In this document: piece after piece, positions 39,740 through 53,342 of the stretch
Layout of the letters: every line of letters starts with the position of its first letter
Numbering within the stretch: the first letter of the stretch is position 1
Assembly (NCBI GenBank): GCA_017979445.1
Contig: CM030713.1
Span: 26,643,163-26,707,162 of the forward strand
Source of the DNA: Akebia trifoliata
Lineage: Eukaryota > Streptophyta > Magnoliopsida > Ranunculales > Lardizabalaceae
Direction: 5' to 3'
DNA length: 64,000 nt
The notes under the pieces: generated by a model
Told to the model about the DNA's origin: nothing
Databases searched by the model: none
The model's input: only the letters and a program-made list of their open reading frames with translations
Made by a program: the position numbers and the translations under genes

Positions 39740-40667
39740 GGGCCCGTGTGGATACAGGAGCCAGAGTACTTAGAACATAAGTACTTTCATAAGTACTTTT
39801 TGAAGTACTTTCTGGAGTAGGTGGATAACTATTGTGTGTTTGGATGCAGGTTCTGAAAAGTACTATCAGAAGTACTTTTGATAGAGTTTTGTGTTTGGAA
39901 ACTATTTTAGATTCTGTTAAAATGATCAAAATACCCTTATAAGTATCAGTTACTATTTTTAACATTATAACTCAACAAATTATTCTTCAAAAGAAATAAA
40001 AGTTATTGTTTTTATCCATAAAAACTAATATAAACATCTAACAATTATAAACAAATAGAAGATATTGTGAGCAAATATATACAATCACCAAAAATATGAA
40101 GCTTTCACCATATCAATAGATAGTAAATTTGTGTGTAATTGTTCACATCAATCTTACAATAAGAAAATTTCAACCATGGTTGAAATGTTCATGGATAAAT
40201 CATTGAGTGCACAATTGGGAGAGCTAGAAATTCAAATTTAAATGCTACATTAAAAGGTTACCACCACATCAATGGATAATAATAAATATTATTTAATTAC
40301 ATTTTTTAGGGTAATTTTCAAAATTTATGAGGGGTATACTTGTCCCAAATATTACACCAAATGGCTACCACCATATCAATGGATAGTAATATAATATTAT
40401 TCCAATTGTTTTTTTGAGGGTAGGTTTGTAATTTTCAAAATTTATGAGGGGCATACTTGTACCAATCCCGTCATTTTGACAATGTTTTGTGACTCCGCCC
40501 AAGAGTAGTTTAGAGAAGTAGCACCATTGGTACTTCGTGAAAAAGCACTAAAATGACTCCACAGTAAAGTAGTTCTTTCCAGGAGTTATTTATCCAAACA
40601 CCTTTAAAGTGCTTCTGACTCCTCGCAAAAGTCAGAAGTACTTAGAAAAGTCAATCCACACAAGCCC
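39740..40667. mobile_element. PIF/Harbinger-type MITE inside L3, TSD TTA
   Basis: The ends are GGGCCCGTGTGGAT and, inverted, GGGCTTGTGTGGAT, flanked by TTA at 39737-39739 and 40668-40670. It has subterminal AAGTACTT repeats on both sides and no coding capacity. Length 928 bp. Confidence 0.88.
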
Positions 40668-40965
40668 TTAGTATTTTAGCCCCATCAAGAGAGCTACACA
40701 ATTCTTCATCATTGCCATTCATGTGTGGTGTGTGTGAATGATGTGTATTATGATGCATGAGATAAAAGTGGGTAAAGAAGGGATTCAACCTCCATCCTTT
40801 CAACCAAATCACCTCAAGCATTCCATGCCCAAGGTTGAGGTTTAATCTACTCAGGATGAAGGAGGATTCTCCATCACATCCTAAAGGCTTTTAAAAAGAA
40901 AAAAAAGGAGGGATAGAAGAAGAATATGCTAGTTAAAAAATAAATAAACAACTACTATACCCACC

Positions 40966-42659
40966 TATAAACACCCCATTTTTGCACTCGTCTGATTAAT
41001 CAACTCGTCAGCCCGATCGCAACGGTTACCAATGATGGATGTTTATTCCAATGCTTTATTTTGTTACTAGATATGTTTCAGAAATCTGGATGAGGTATCT
41101 CAAACTGACAAAACCTTAGAAACCACGCTACGCTAGAAAAATATAACTCTAGAAACATAGAAATCATCATCTTGTAGACAAAAAGAAGTTTCACGATAAA
41201 AATCACTAAAAATGATTAAATTACCAAAATACCCTAACATCAAAACAACCCTAGAGCCTACGTTACGCTTAGGAAAACTCATTCAAACACATAAAATAAC
41301 AAATTGAAATCAAACAAATCATTTCACCAATTTTCACAGAATTCGATAAAATTATGAAAATGCCTTTCATAAAGTTCACGACCATTTCATACAAAAAACT
41401 TCATAAATGACAAAAACCAACATTCCCATTGAATTCCTTATGAAAAACTGATTCCAAAACATCTTGGAACATTGAAAAATGATTTAAAACGTAAAAAATC
41501 ATCTCCGAGGGCAAAACGGTAATTTTATAATTTTAATAATTAAAATTTTTGAAATTAATAAATAAAATATTAAATAATGTAAAGTGAAACATTAATAAAA
41601 TTACTTTAAAAATTTGAACCAAAAAATCGATCAATCAGACTTTTAGGCAAAATTGTTGATGGTTGCCAAGATATTTATTTAAGGACCCCTCCATTTGGGG
41701 GCCCAAAGAAGTAAAGATATAATAAAGGGGATTCTCCAAAAATTAAAGTCAATCAAGTGAGACTAAAGTCAATCAAGTAAAGACTAAAAGTCAACCAAGA
41801 AAGACTAATGTCAAAGTATTAAAGTCAATCTCATAAGTCTAAAGTCAAAACCCTAATCTAAATTAATCAAGTCAATCTTATAAGACTAAAGTCAAAACCC
41901 TAATCTAAATTAATCAAGTCAATCTTATAAGACTAAAGTCAAAATCCTAAATTAAAACCCTAAAGACTAAGTCAATCTCATAAGACTAAAGTCAAAATCC
42001 TAATTAAAACCTAAAAGAAACCCTAATCAAACCCTAATTCTTCTAAAAAGCTTTATAAATAGGAGCCTCCACACCCTATTTTCGTATCAAAGAAAAAAAC
42101 CTAGAAAAAATAGGTTAAGACGCCCCCACAATCTTTCCAAAACCCTAATTTTGAAGTCCCAACTCCTTACGTAACACCCATACTTCGATTTTAGCCTGAA
42201 AAACACCTAGAAGTCCTTCAAAAACACCCCAAAATCGATAAATTTTTTTTGAAGAATCCAGATCTAAGGAAGAGATACCTTGCCTCGGAGATCCGAAATC
42301 AGATCCGGAGACAGAACGAAGTAAGGAGTACGGTACAAGGAGTAATTTTATCAAATATGAGGGAATAAAATCGTTGTGTTTGAAGGTAAAATCTCTTTTA
42401 TTTTTTCTATCTAGGTTTTTGTTATCAATGTAGTCTTATTTGGGATAAGTAGAGACCGGCATCGCCCGGGCGGGGTTGGTGCCTAACACCTTCCAGCCCT
42501 GTAATGTGATCCTCGGATTCAGTTTTTCTTTAGTAGATTAGTTTCTTTATCCGTTTAGAGTCAGTATTCGATTCTTAGACTGTAACAACTAGGTGGCGAC
42601 TCCCAAACCTCAAAAGTCAAAAGTGGATACGCGCACCCCGTGGATCGAGGGCGCTTTCA
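40966..42659 (-). mobile_element. Solo LTR L4, TSD CCACC, inside L3
   Basis: Opposite in orientation to L5 and clearly its close relative: ACACCCCATTTTTGCA at the left end, GTGGATCGAGGGCGCTTTCA at the right. It is flanked by CCACC (40961-40965 and 42660-42664). It contains GAAGGTGTTAGGCACC inverted (about 42478-42495) and repeated AAAGTCAATCxxxTAAGACT words at 41745-41990. Confidence 0.9.
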
Positions 42660-45600
42660 CCACCTTGTCCCCTTGGAAGTCTTGAATGAACTTGAGCTTG
42701 AGATATGAACTTAAGAGTTGAAGGATGTAGTTGAGGGTTGAGAGAGTTGAAGGTTGAGAGATGAGAGAGTTGAAGGTTGAGAGATGATAGATGAGTAGAG
42801 ATTTTAGTAGAGTTTTATGTTGAGAAATGGGGGCTTAAGAGCATGAATTGTTCATAGAAAATGAGGGTATTTATAGAGTTTTTGGAGAACTTTTGGAGAT
42901 AAAGTGGTCCAATCCTAAAAATAAAGCTAATGAACATAAGGTTTATGATATTTCTTTCTGGATTTTTCATTTGTATGAGGGTAAAGATGGCATTTGTGAA
43001 GAAACTTAAAAAAGATTCTTTTATATTTGATTTTTTGATAAATAGTGGTGAGAGAACAAAAGTACTTTTGGGAGGATGAATAGGAGAGTGACATGTGTAA
43101 ATGTGGAGTGGTAAGTGAAAAGTAGACTTTGGTTCATTTGTAAATAACTCATAAAGCAAGGGTGGAAGTATATTTTTGAAATGGATCAATGAGAGAACAA
43201 AAATACTTTTGAGAGGGTGAGTAGGAGAATGACATGTGTAAAAGTGAAATGGTAGGTGAAAAGAAGACCTTGGTTCATTTGTAAATAACACAGAAAGCAA
43301 GGGTGAAAATATAATTTTGAAATGGACTAATGGGAGAGCTCCATGTATGTACTTGAAGATTCTCACCTTTTAAGGGTATGATTGAAAATTCTCTCAACTT
43401 TATAGATTTTACCAAAGATCAAATAACCTTTTTGGTTTGACTACCCTTTTTGGGAAGAGTATTCTTGAACTTTCACAAGGGAGAGTTGGCTTTCTAATTA
43501 GATAATGCATTGAGTATTGGGGGCTTATGAGAGATCAACATGTGTCACCTTTTGAGGGGATGTGAGGGAGTGGGCTTAGTGTTGGGTTTAGAATGAATTT
43601 GGGTTATAGATTTTGGGCTTTGAGAGTGGGCTAAAAGATTGGATTTGAATTTGGGTTAGAAGATGGACTTTATTTTGGGCCTTGATTATGGTATGGGTGA
43701 TGGAGCAGTGAATGGGTGACGAATTCGGATTAGGGACATGGTTGAGCATGCAAACTATATGACATGATGCATGTATGCATGAAAATGATGCCACGTGGCA
43801 ATGCGGGCCCGTTGAGGAACTTGAGTTCTAAATCGAAATCAATTTGAAAAAATTTAGATTCTCCTAACGGGTTCGTGCAAATTGGGGTCTCTACATTATT
43901 CAAATTCAAATTTAAAAGTTCTTCAATTTGAGCTAATTACAAACAAAATTCGGTGGATGTAACATATTGTCCCAAAAAAACTTTTGTAATTTCAGCAAAA
44001 CTTTGAAAATAATCACAAATATTAGATAGATTTTTCCAATCACTTTCTTTTAATTGTGTTTCACTATGTGTATCTTCTAAAAATCATTTTATTAGATTTT
44101 GTAACGAACCGTGTGTTGTAGTATGTAATACATAGAATTCTATCGATGTGGTGAGTCTAAGATAATCTAGTTGGTGGTAAACCAAATAAAACACAATATT
44201 CATCAATTCATTTTTTAAATATGTGATACTAATAATTTCTCTAATATTTTTAAAAATATTAGTTTTATATTAAATAACATCTTGTACAATTAAATTTAAA
44301 ATATGTGCCGTACAAAAAACATGTAATAATTTTTTTAAAATTGATTTATCAAATAATACATCTTTAAGGTAGGTTATGACATTATTATTACTACTAACAT
44401 TATCTAATATAATTTTAAATATTTTATTACTAATTTCATAATCTAATAAAATATTTTGTAAAACTTCAAAAATGATTAAATCGGTATGTTTTGCATTTAA
44501 TAAAGAAAAAGATATAGTTCTTTTGTGTAAATTTTAATTTTAATTTATAAAATGTGTCGTTACACACATATATGATATACCTTGAATTGAAGTCCATAAA
44601 TAAGAAGTTAAGCATATTTTACTAGGAATATTTTAAATAAAATTTTAATTTCTACTGTATTTATTTTTAAACATTTTAATTACATCTCTGTTTAATGTAT
44701 TTTTTGAAATACTTTCAAAATTAGGAAAATGTGTTTTTTGAATAAATTCTTTATAATGTGATTTTTTAATTACAGGAAATGACATTTCTTCTATAATAAA
44801 AAATTTAACGATTTCCTGTCGTGCCCTTTCGACATCATATACCAACGTGTTTATGTCGTCGGTGGTTGATTGATTAAGTAGATTTTGAGTAATATCGGAT
44901 TTTGTTCTACTTTTGAACATGTATTTTTCTATATATTTATTCATTGTGCTCGTTCTAATATATGTACTGAAATAAGCTAGAATTTTTTCGCAATAATTAC
45001 ATTTTACTTCCGTCCGGATTTACAACATTTATTAAGGTAAAATGTTATTATGCCTCGGATCAAAATATTTTTGAATTTTTTTTTGGGAGATTAGGATTAG
45101 GATTAAATCATTATTAGCCCCCCGTAAGTAAATGAGTTAAATTATTAAGATTTTGAAAATCATCGATATTAATATTTTGAATATCCATTATATAAATATT
45201 AATACTAAAATTAAAATTAATAGAGATTGATTAGACTTCACTTAGAAGTAGAGAAAAAATAAAAAAAGAGAGGAGAAACTTAATCTAATAATATTAAGAA
45301 CCACTACACCTTATGTCGAAAAATTTGATTTTGATTGATTGATCCTACCATGTGTTGATCTGATCGATTGATTTCATCACGTAGAAGAAATTCTTGATCA
45401 CTTGATGAAGATTTGAAACTTTGATGATGATTTGATTATGATCCTACCATGAAGAAGAATATTGATTACTTGATGATCAAATTAATTGAGAATAAATCTT
45501 AATTTAATAAAGATCTTAGAAAATTTAGTACAAAATTAAGAAAATAAATTAAAGAGATTGAGAGAATTTGGAGTAGTGAAAAATGAAATTCATTTTGAGG

Positions 45601-46017
45601 TATTTATAAAAATAAAACATTCGTATTTGCTCTTACCCCTTCCTAACGGCTTAAAAATAGTAATAATAGTAATAATTCCATTTGGAGGGGAGGGGGGGTA
45701 AAACAACTTCAATTTTTTTTTTGAAAATTTTTTTTGTTTTTTTTTTCTTCTTAAAAAAATTGGGTTTCGGGTTGGACATTGAGAAGTGGGGTGGTTGGTA
45801 ATTGTAAAAATTTGAAAATTTTACAATTTTCGATCTTGGGTTGGTTCGGGCTAGGTCTAGGGTAAGGGTTTTCAAACCGGGTTTGGTTCTGGTTTGTCCG
45901 GTCTAGGGGGGGGGGGGTCAAACAGAACTCAAATCAATTTTTTGTGGGTTCGATTCAGTCCAAACCCAAATGGGTTCAGTTCGGTTTTTAGGTCGAGGGA
46001 AAAAGTGTACATCCCTA

Positions 46018-47631
46018 CCTCGTTACATGCAACCTCTTTGAGTTGTGTCTTGTTTGAATCCGAGCTTGATTATTCCATTTGACTTTTGTAAGATTCTCTC
46101 TTGCACCAATTATTCTTCTATCTATTGCTTAATAAAATCTTATTGATCCAAAAATATATTTGACGCCCCCATTGTGGGTCCTATCATCCATCATTGAATT
46201 TACCAACCTTAGCTATTTTGTACTAATACTACAATTCACCTACAACACGAGCATCTACTTTCGGGGTTAAAAGGGTAAAAGAGAAAAACATAATAAAATT
46301 GAATGGGTATAATTAAAAAATATCTTTGAGGTTGAAGGGGGTGAAAGAAGAAAAGATAGTGAAGTCAGAGGGTATTATTGAAGAAAGGAGGGGGTGGCAG
46401 AGGAGGAGATCAGTAAAGACAACACAGTTAAAAGGGAGGAGAAAAGCAATAGTGGGGTCACAGTAGTTGATGGGATGTTTATCCCCACAAGTGGGTTCCA
46501 TCATTGTGTTTTATTGTGGCTAATTATTTTCAGACTCGAAAATTTTCACTTGGTTTGTACTCGGCTAACGTGGTAAGGGCACATAACCGTTGACCTTTTC
46601 CTTGTGTATCCCAAAGAAAAAGATCTATGGTCCTGTGCCCTTGTGACATCAGCCGAGTACAGACCGAGCGAAAAAAAAAATTCAAGTCAGAAAATCATGA
46701 CTCTTTTATTATATAGATTTCACAGAAGAGAAAGAAACAAGATGAAAATGAAATGCTATGGTCCTTCCAGTTAATTGCATCTGGCCCATGGTTTTAGGAA
46801 TCCGTTTTATGGGATTTGATCTGTACCCACTGAGTCCGATTTGACTCATCCAATCTCATCTACTTGGATGATTCAAACCCTTCAAATTAGTTCAAACTAA
46901 TTTCGACCTAAATTAGAAAAATATGTTCATATGTTTTTAAAATAATTTTTTTTTGTCCTATTTTGATTAATAGATGCCACAATCACAAAACATCATTTTA
47001 AATCTCATAGTTGGGGTATATTTATCATGCATGAGGTTTACTATCCCAAGTCTTCTTGTTTGGATTTCTTGACACTTTGAGAGGTAACCTTGGTGGGTAT
47101 TATTAGAGATCATGTTGGGATGTAATTCTCTCTTGATTTACAAAATCTGGCCAAGTCTGTCAAACCAATCCCCAAAAAATAAAAAAAAGAAAAACCTTTA
47201 TATAAAACAGAACAAACCAATTCAAACTTATCAACCCAGTAATGATTTTTTTGTTTTTGTTTTTTTTTAAAATGGATGAATGGATCTATTTTCACGAGTC
47301 AATAAGGTGGTTGATTCAAGGTGGCAACTTGCACGATTGAGTTTGACTCGTCTAAGTTTTTGGAATCATAATCCAGCTACTCTTGCTGTACCAATGTTAT
47401 ACAAAGCATGTCTGGGTGACTAGATTCATTTTGGATACAAAAAGATAAGGTGGTAAGGTGAAAGTGTTTGAAAAAGGCAAAAAAAGGAATGTGCCTTTTT
47501 GTGTGTCTTGTATTAGAAAATTAATCTTAAGAATCTAAAACTCGAATCAAAGATTACTTCTATATATTTTGTGAGGTTTCGATCAAACCATTTTCAAATC
47601 TCTTGTTTTAATGCTTTAATTGCAAATAAAC
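46018..47631 (+). other. Upstream region of CYP706-like copy 2 (copy C)
   Basis: Homology to 28425-30195 starts at about 46065 (TTCCATTTGACTTTTGTAAG) and runs to the gene. It contains the counterpart of the (TA)n-MITE insertion site of copy B in its empty form (CAAAAATATATTTGACG at about 46149). No gene is recognised. Confidence 0.75.
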
Positions 47632-47698
47632 ATAACCTCAAATCTTCTTAGCAGGATTATGAGTTTTGTTTGTGATGGGTGGTCATGGTGGTGGCATG

Positions 47699-47989
47699 CA
47701 CTACATGAAACTAGAAAATTCAACAGAAAAAATTGATGGGCCAAGGCCCATGAATTTTAGAAACTGAATTTTAATGGTCTAGGACCATTGAAATTCTTGA
47801 TGTTCGCAGATTTGATGGCTTAGAGCTATCGAATTTCTCCTATCCTTCATTAATTTGTCAGTCTTGACCCGTCAAAAAAAAAAGAATTTGACAATGAAAA
47901 ATTTGACTCCAATTCGACCCCTTGGGCCGTCGAATTTTATGAAATTTGATGGCCTAGGGCCATCAAATTTGGGCTTTTTTCACATTGTC
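47699..47989. mobile_element. CACTA-like MITE in exon 1 of P450 copy 2, TSD ATG
   Basis: Begins CACTACATGAAA and ends TTTTTTCACATTGTC. It is flanked by ATG at 47696-47698 and 47990-47992, the 3-bp duplication typical of CACTA elements. P450 copy 1 shows the empty site (GTGGCATGGCAACAATAG). The interior repeats short inverted words such as GGCCTAGGGCC and TTTGATGG. A sister copy is at 54133-54422 in the other orientation. Confidence 0.85.
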
Positions 47990-48869
47990 ATGGTAGCAAT
48001 AGTATAGATGAAATTGCGAGTGTGTTGGTTACCGTGTTGGTCGCGGGGCTCGTGGTTTCTTGGTATGGATGGGTGAGCAAGAAATTGAAGTTACCACCCT
48101 TGCCACCAGGACCGAGAAGCTTACCATTGCTCAGAAATCTCCCATTTCTTGAAGCTGACCTTCACCGATACTTTGCCAAATTAGCTAAAGTTTATGGCTC
48201 AATTGTGAAACTCAAATTGGGTAATAAATTATGTGTTGTATTGAGCTCACCTATATTAGCAAAAGAGGTCCTTGGAGACCACGACGTTACCTTCTCCAAC
48301 TGTGATGCACCCATTGCAGGATTGGCTGTATGGTGGGCTTGACATTGCATGGAGTCCAAAGGGCCCAATGTGGTGAATGCTGCGAAAAGTACTCATATGG
48401 GAGATGCTAAGTAACGTGAATCTTGATGCATGTTACACCTTCCGACAACAAGAGGTTCGACAAACAGTTATAGATGTGTATGCTAATGTAGCAACACAGG
48501 CACACCAATTAACATTGGTGAGCAAATGTTTCTAACCACTCTTAATGTGATAATGAGGATGTTATGGGGTCGTACACTTAAAGGGAAGGAGAGGAATAGT
48601 GTTGGATCTGAGTTTCGGCAGGAGGTGGGAGAGATTGTTGAATTGTTGGGGAAACCAAATGTTTCTGATCTTTTCCCCGTCCTTGCAAGGTTTGATATAC
48701 AAGGGATCGAACGTAGATTGAAAAAACTCTTGTCGTGGTTTGATCAAATCTTCAATTCAGTCATAGATCAACGGGTGAAAATGGATGTAGCGGACGGAGT
48801 GCGAAACAAAGAAAGCAAATATTTTCTGCAGTTTCTTTTGGAGCTTAAGGAGACGGAGGATGATAAAAC

Positions 48870-49188
48870 TGAAAGATTTGAGGTAAGTTTCCTGTCCTTT
48901 TCCACATTCTCTATAGAAATTATTATACATGAAAAATCGCAATCATAATCACTGATTTGCAGGGATACCTTTAATCAAGGAAAAGAAAATAAAGAAACTA
49001 ATTGTATATGACAACACATTAGAGAATGCGATTGAGGTGTTTAAGGAAATTTTCCAACTACTGTATGAGGTGTTTAAGGAAACTTTCCAACTGCTGTAGA
49101 GGGAATCTTGGATTTACTATTCATGTCTGAGTCACTATGAATTGTCACTGAGTCAATTGATTTGATGATCGAGTCAACTGGTTTATCA
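48870..49188 (-). repeat. Left LTR (3' LTR) of Copia element
   Basis: Starts TGAAAGATTTGAGG and ends GGTTTATCA. The pol reading frame runs through the polypurine tract into this LTR and stops at 49074. Confidence 0.92.
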
Positions 49189-52100
49189 CACCCCCGCAAG
49201 CTAAGAGGCCGAGAACGGACCATAAGCTTGGATTTTAGACTATGAAACCGAGCTGGAGCTAGACCTTTAGTGAAAATGTCGGCAACTTGATCGATTGTGG
49301 TGGTGTATCGAACGTCGAGTTCATTGCGAACAACTTTCTCGCGGACATAATGGTAATTGACTTCTAAATGCTTCGTTCTTACATGAAAAATAGGATTGGA
49401 AGCTAAGGAAATGGAACTGACATTATCACACCAAATCATAGGTGATGTGGTAAGGTAGAGATGTAGACCTTGTAGTAATTGGCGCAACCAAGATATTTCA
49501 GCAGCAGTGAGTGCGAGTTGCCGATATTCAGACTCTGTGCTTGATCGGGAAACGGTGGATTGTTTCTTTGAGCTCCAAGAAATGAGGTTGCTACCAAGGT
49601 AGATGCAATATTTACCAGTTGATTGACGATCTACAGGGTTACCGGCATAATTAGCGTCAGAATATGCTTCTAGTTTTAAGTTTTTAGGTTGAAACAACAA
49701 TCGTTCATTGATTGATCCTTTAACTTATCGAAGGATACGTTTAACCGCTGTCCAATGCGAGGTTGCTGGTCGATGCATATGTTGGCAAACTTGATTGACA
49801 GCAAAGGTGAGATCAGGATGAGTTAAGATAAGATATTGTAGAGCTCCTACAACACTTCGATACTTAGTTGGATCATCAAGAGGTTCCCCATCAAATGGTT
49901 CCATCTTTTTGCCACTTGTAGCAGGGGTGCTGTATGGTTTAGCATTCTCCATATGAAGACGTTTTAATAGATCAACGACATATTTGGTTTGTGTTAGGTA
50001 AAGTCCCTCTTTTGTAAATTGAGCTTCGAGACCAAGAAAATAGTTCAAGCGACCTAGATCCTTCATAGCAAAATTCTTGCCAAGATCATAAATAAGTTGT
50101 GAAATCTGAGTGATATTATTTCTAGTGATGAGAATATCATCAACATAAATCAAGAGAATGATTAACACTTCATCTTTATGATAAACAAAGAGAGAATAAT
50201 CTGCTTTTGACTCAATGAAGCCAATCGTCTGTAGATAATTAGAAAAGCGTTGAAACCAAGCACGAGGTGCTTGTTTCAAGCCATAAATCGATTTTTGAAG
50301 CCGAGACACATGAGAAGGAAAATTAGGATCTTCGAATCCCTTTGGTTGGCGCATATAAACTTCTTCATTAAGAATGCCGTGAAGGAACACATTTTGAACA
50401 TCGAGTTGTCGGATGGGCCAATTTTGATGAATAGCCAATGCAAAAACTGTACGTATAGTGGTATGTTTCACCACGGGACTGAAGGTCTCCGTGTAGTCCA
50501 ACCCTTCTTGTTGGTGAAAACCATTTGCAACTAGTCGGGCTTTATATCGCTCCACAGATCCATTAGATTTTTGCTTAAGTTTGAAGACCCATTTATTAGG
50601 GAGCACGTGCATATGAGGCTTCGGAGGAACAAGAGACCATGTCCCTGATTGTTGAAGAGCATTAAATTCTGCATACATAGCTTTCCTCCATTCAGGTTGC
50701 TTAATGGCCTGACTATAACAAGTTGGTTCAAGATGATTGTCATTAGTAACAACAACAAGTGCATAACGGGGGTTAGGTTTGCATTTTCCAGTTTGGGTTC
50801 TAGTTACCATGGGATGTCTAGGTACTTCATTTTGGTTGGGCACTTGTGGTTGAGAAGAGATGGAAATAGTGGAAGCTGAAGAAAGTATAGGAGAGGTGTT
50901 GTCATTAGTAGGTGAGTGGGTCACGTGGTTAAAAGAAGATGAAAAGGTTTCTTCAGAGTCAGCATGCTGATTTTGAAAAGAGGAAGAGTGTGAAGGGGTT
51001 AAAAGTACTGATGAAGACGCTTCCATAGGCTGATGTGACATGGGCGAAACCTGCATAGATTTAAATGGAAAAGTAGACTCATTAAAAATCACATGTCGTT
51101 ATAGATAAACCCGTTGATTTTCCATATCAAGGCATCGATATCCTTGATGTTGAAGAGAATACCAAATAAATACACAATGTTTTGATCGAAACTGAAGTTT
51201 ATTTTTGTTGTAAGGTCGGAGATAAGGAAAACATGAACATCCAAACACACGAAGGGTGGAGTAATTTGGAGACTTGTTAAACAACTTTTCATATGGTGAA
51301 ACATAGTTGAGTTGTTTTGTTGGAAGGCGAATAATTAAATAGACAGCAGTATTAAATGCTTCAACCCAATATTGAGGTGGCATACCGGCTTGAGCTAATA
51401 AAGTAATTCCCATGTCTGCAATATGATGATATTTTCGTTCTGAAACACCATTTTGTTCAGGTGTGTGTGGACATGAGAGACGATGAGAAATGCCATGTTG
51501 AGTAAGAAATGATTGAAAAGGGATACTTTGGTATTCACCTCCACCGTTAGTTTGTAGAGATTTTATTGTGCAAAGAGATTGAATTGGACATGAAAGAAGA
51601 TTCTCAACTTTTACTTTAAATTTAACAAAGTAATTCAAAACTTCATGTTTAAACCGCATTGGAAAAATCCAAGTATATTTAGAAAAGTTATCAACAAATA
51701 CAACATAGTACTTGGACCCTTTTATAGAGTAATGCGGAGATGTCCAAATATCCGAATGTACTAACTCTAATGGCATAGAAGAAATTGAATTTGATGAAGA
51801 AAACGGTAATTTAGTACTTTTCCCTAAGGGACAAGAGTCACAAAAGACATTATTCTTAACAGATCCTTTCATGAGTAGAGACTTGGTTGACGCCAAATGA
51901 TGCAAGATTGGAAAAGCGGGGTGACCCAAACGTTGATGCCATATGGGAATGGCAACTCGTTCACCAATAAAAGCAAAGGAACATTTATTTGGAAGACCTC
52001 GGGGAAGTCGAAGGGGATACAACCCATTGTCACTCTTGTCGTGGAAAAGCGTCTTCTCCGTTTTGGTGTCCTTCACAAAAAAATCATCAGCACGAAAAAC

Positions 52101-53294
52101 AAAGTAACAATCATTATCACGTGAGAATTGATGAACGGAAAGTAGATTTGAGGAAATAGATGGGCAATATAAGACATTATTAAGACGAAAATGATAAGAA
52201 TTATGATGGAAAAGAGCAGAACCAATATGACTAATCGGCAAACCTGTACCATTCCGTACTGCAACTTGGTTTGTACCATGATATTCATCATGCAAAGCTA
52301 GGTTAGAGAGATCTGAAGTAATGCGAGTAGAGGCACCACTGTCTGTGACCCACATTTGTTCATTTGATTGAGTACTCTGCGAGGCCACCATGGCAGCCAA
52401 TTTCTTCGTCAGAACGCGTCCTTCATAAGAGTGGTCCATCCTATGATAACAATTAATGGCAGAGTGCCCTGATCTACCACATATTTGGCATGTTGGACGA
52501 GCTTGATTTGGAGATTGCTGTGGTACAGAAGATCGGAAAGATCCCTTTTGATGTGATGAAGGCTTGGGGTTAGAATATTTATTAGAAAAACCCACATGTT
52601 TCCCACGTTGGAAGGACCTATTTCGAGTTGTGAAAAGAGCTGTTGTGGTCTGTTCGGTGTGAAGAGTAATTTGTTCTTCAAGACGCATTTCAGCACTTAA
52701 TAATAATCCAATAAGGTCATCAAGAGATATTAGTGTATCTCTAGCTTGTACCGAGTTAACCGTGGTTTCGTAGGCAGGTCCAACACCATTAAGAATGAGT
52801 GTGATGAAGTCATCATCATCAACAGGCTTTCCAGCAAGAGCAAGATTGTCGGCAATATTGCTCATTTTGTCGACATAGTCATTAATAGACAAATCTCCTC
52901 GCTTTGCAGTTTGCAACTGATTCTTTAGTTGCATGATACATGTTCTGGATTGTGAAGCATAACGCTTTTCAAGAGATCTCCACACATCTCGAGATGTAGA
53001 GAGACGCGCCACAGTAGAAAGAACTCTAGGGGTAAGTGTAGCATTGATCCAACTCAGAAGAAGCTGATCTTGTTGGTGCCATAACAAATAGCTTGGATCA
53101 ATTGTTGGAACTTCATTCCCGTTTTGATCAACGAGAAATTTATTTGGACAAGGCTTTGTTCCATCGACAATGCCAAGGAAGTTGTTGCTTTTAAGGACTG
53201 GAAGAAATTGTGCTAGCCAAATAACATAGTTTGTTCGATCAAGCTTGATCGAAACAAGATGTGAAATATTTGGGATAGGTGAAGAAGCAGCCAT
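49074..53294 (-). pseudogene. Copia gag-pol, two in-frame stops
   Basis: One frame runs from the ATG at 53294 to 49074 with just two stops, TAA at 51101-51099 and TAA at 49727-49725, no frameshift, about 1405 codons. Order: gag N-terminus (LDRTNYVIWLAQFLP), zinc knuckle CQICGRSGHSAINC near residue 270, protease WVTDSGAS near 318, pre-integrase WHQRLGHP near 450, integrase (HSDIW near 512, PEQNGVSERK near 613), reverse transcriptase with YVDDI, and RNase H (YSDANYAGN, STESEYRQLA, IWCDN, TKHLEVNYHYVREKV). The second acidic integrase residue is replaced: QTNGGGEY is seen where Copia elements have QTDGGGEY or QSDGGGEY. Stops plus the lost catalytic residue mean the copy cannot be autonomous. Confidence 0.93.
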
Positions 53295-53342
53295 GAGAAA
53301 GAAGATTTCAAAATTTTTTTTCTCAAAGTCACTAGAGGTATG

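Larger units (their letters stand above)
39224..43895 (+). mobile_element. Solo LTR L3, TSD TTATT, inside hAT
   Basis: Begins TGTAGACA and ends TCTCTACA, flanked by TTATT (39219-39223 and 43896-43900). Without its two nested insertions it would be about 2.04 kb, like L1. It carries the family words GTTGCCACC and AAGGTGTTAAGCACCCC (about 39427-39443). The 183-codon minus-strand open frame at 43366-42815 shows no domain and comes from repeated T/C-rich blocks. Confidence 0.85.
38520..46017 (-). mobile_element. Decayed hAT-type transposon, split by nested elements
   Basis: Minus-strand transposase pieces. A BED-type zinc-finger start (CNYCEKI...) lies near 45000, followed by 44944-44645. Central parts lie at about 44520-43901 and 39218-38800. 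The C-terminal hAT dimerisation region (LSIMACDLLMIHLSTMASKS, LSQYRSLL, LICLKDWW) is at 38791-38528. The right end TACATCCCTA at 46017 reads inverted as TAGGGATGTA, a typical plant hAT terminus. No clear left terminus was found. Stops and frameshifts are many, so no active transposase. The element is interrupted by solo LTR L3 (39224-43895), and the coding match resumes exactly across it, as the uninterrupted relative at 62-64 kb shows. Confidence 0.82.

Noticed and set aside
42815..43366. 183-codon minus-strand open frame
   Set aside because: Inside solo LTR L3; made of an imperfect ~130-bp internal repeat (HSPTHPLKSIF / HSPIHPPKSTF), not of a known domain.
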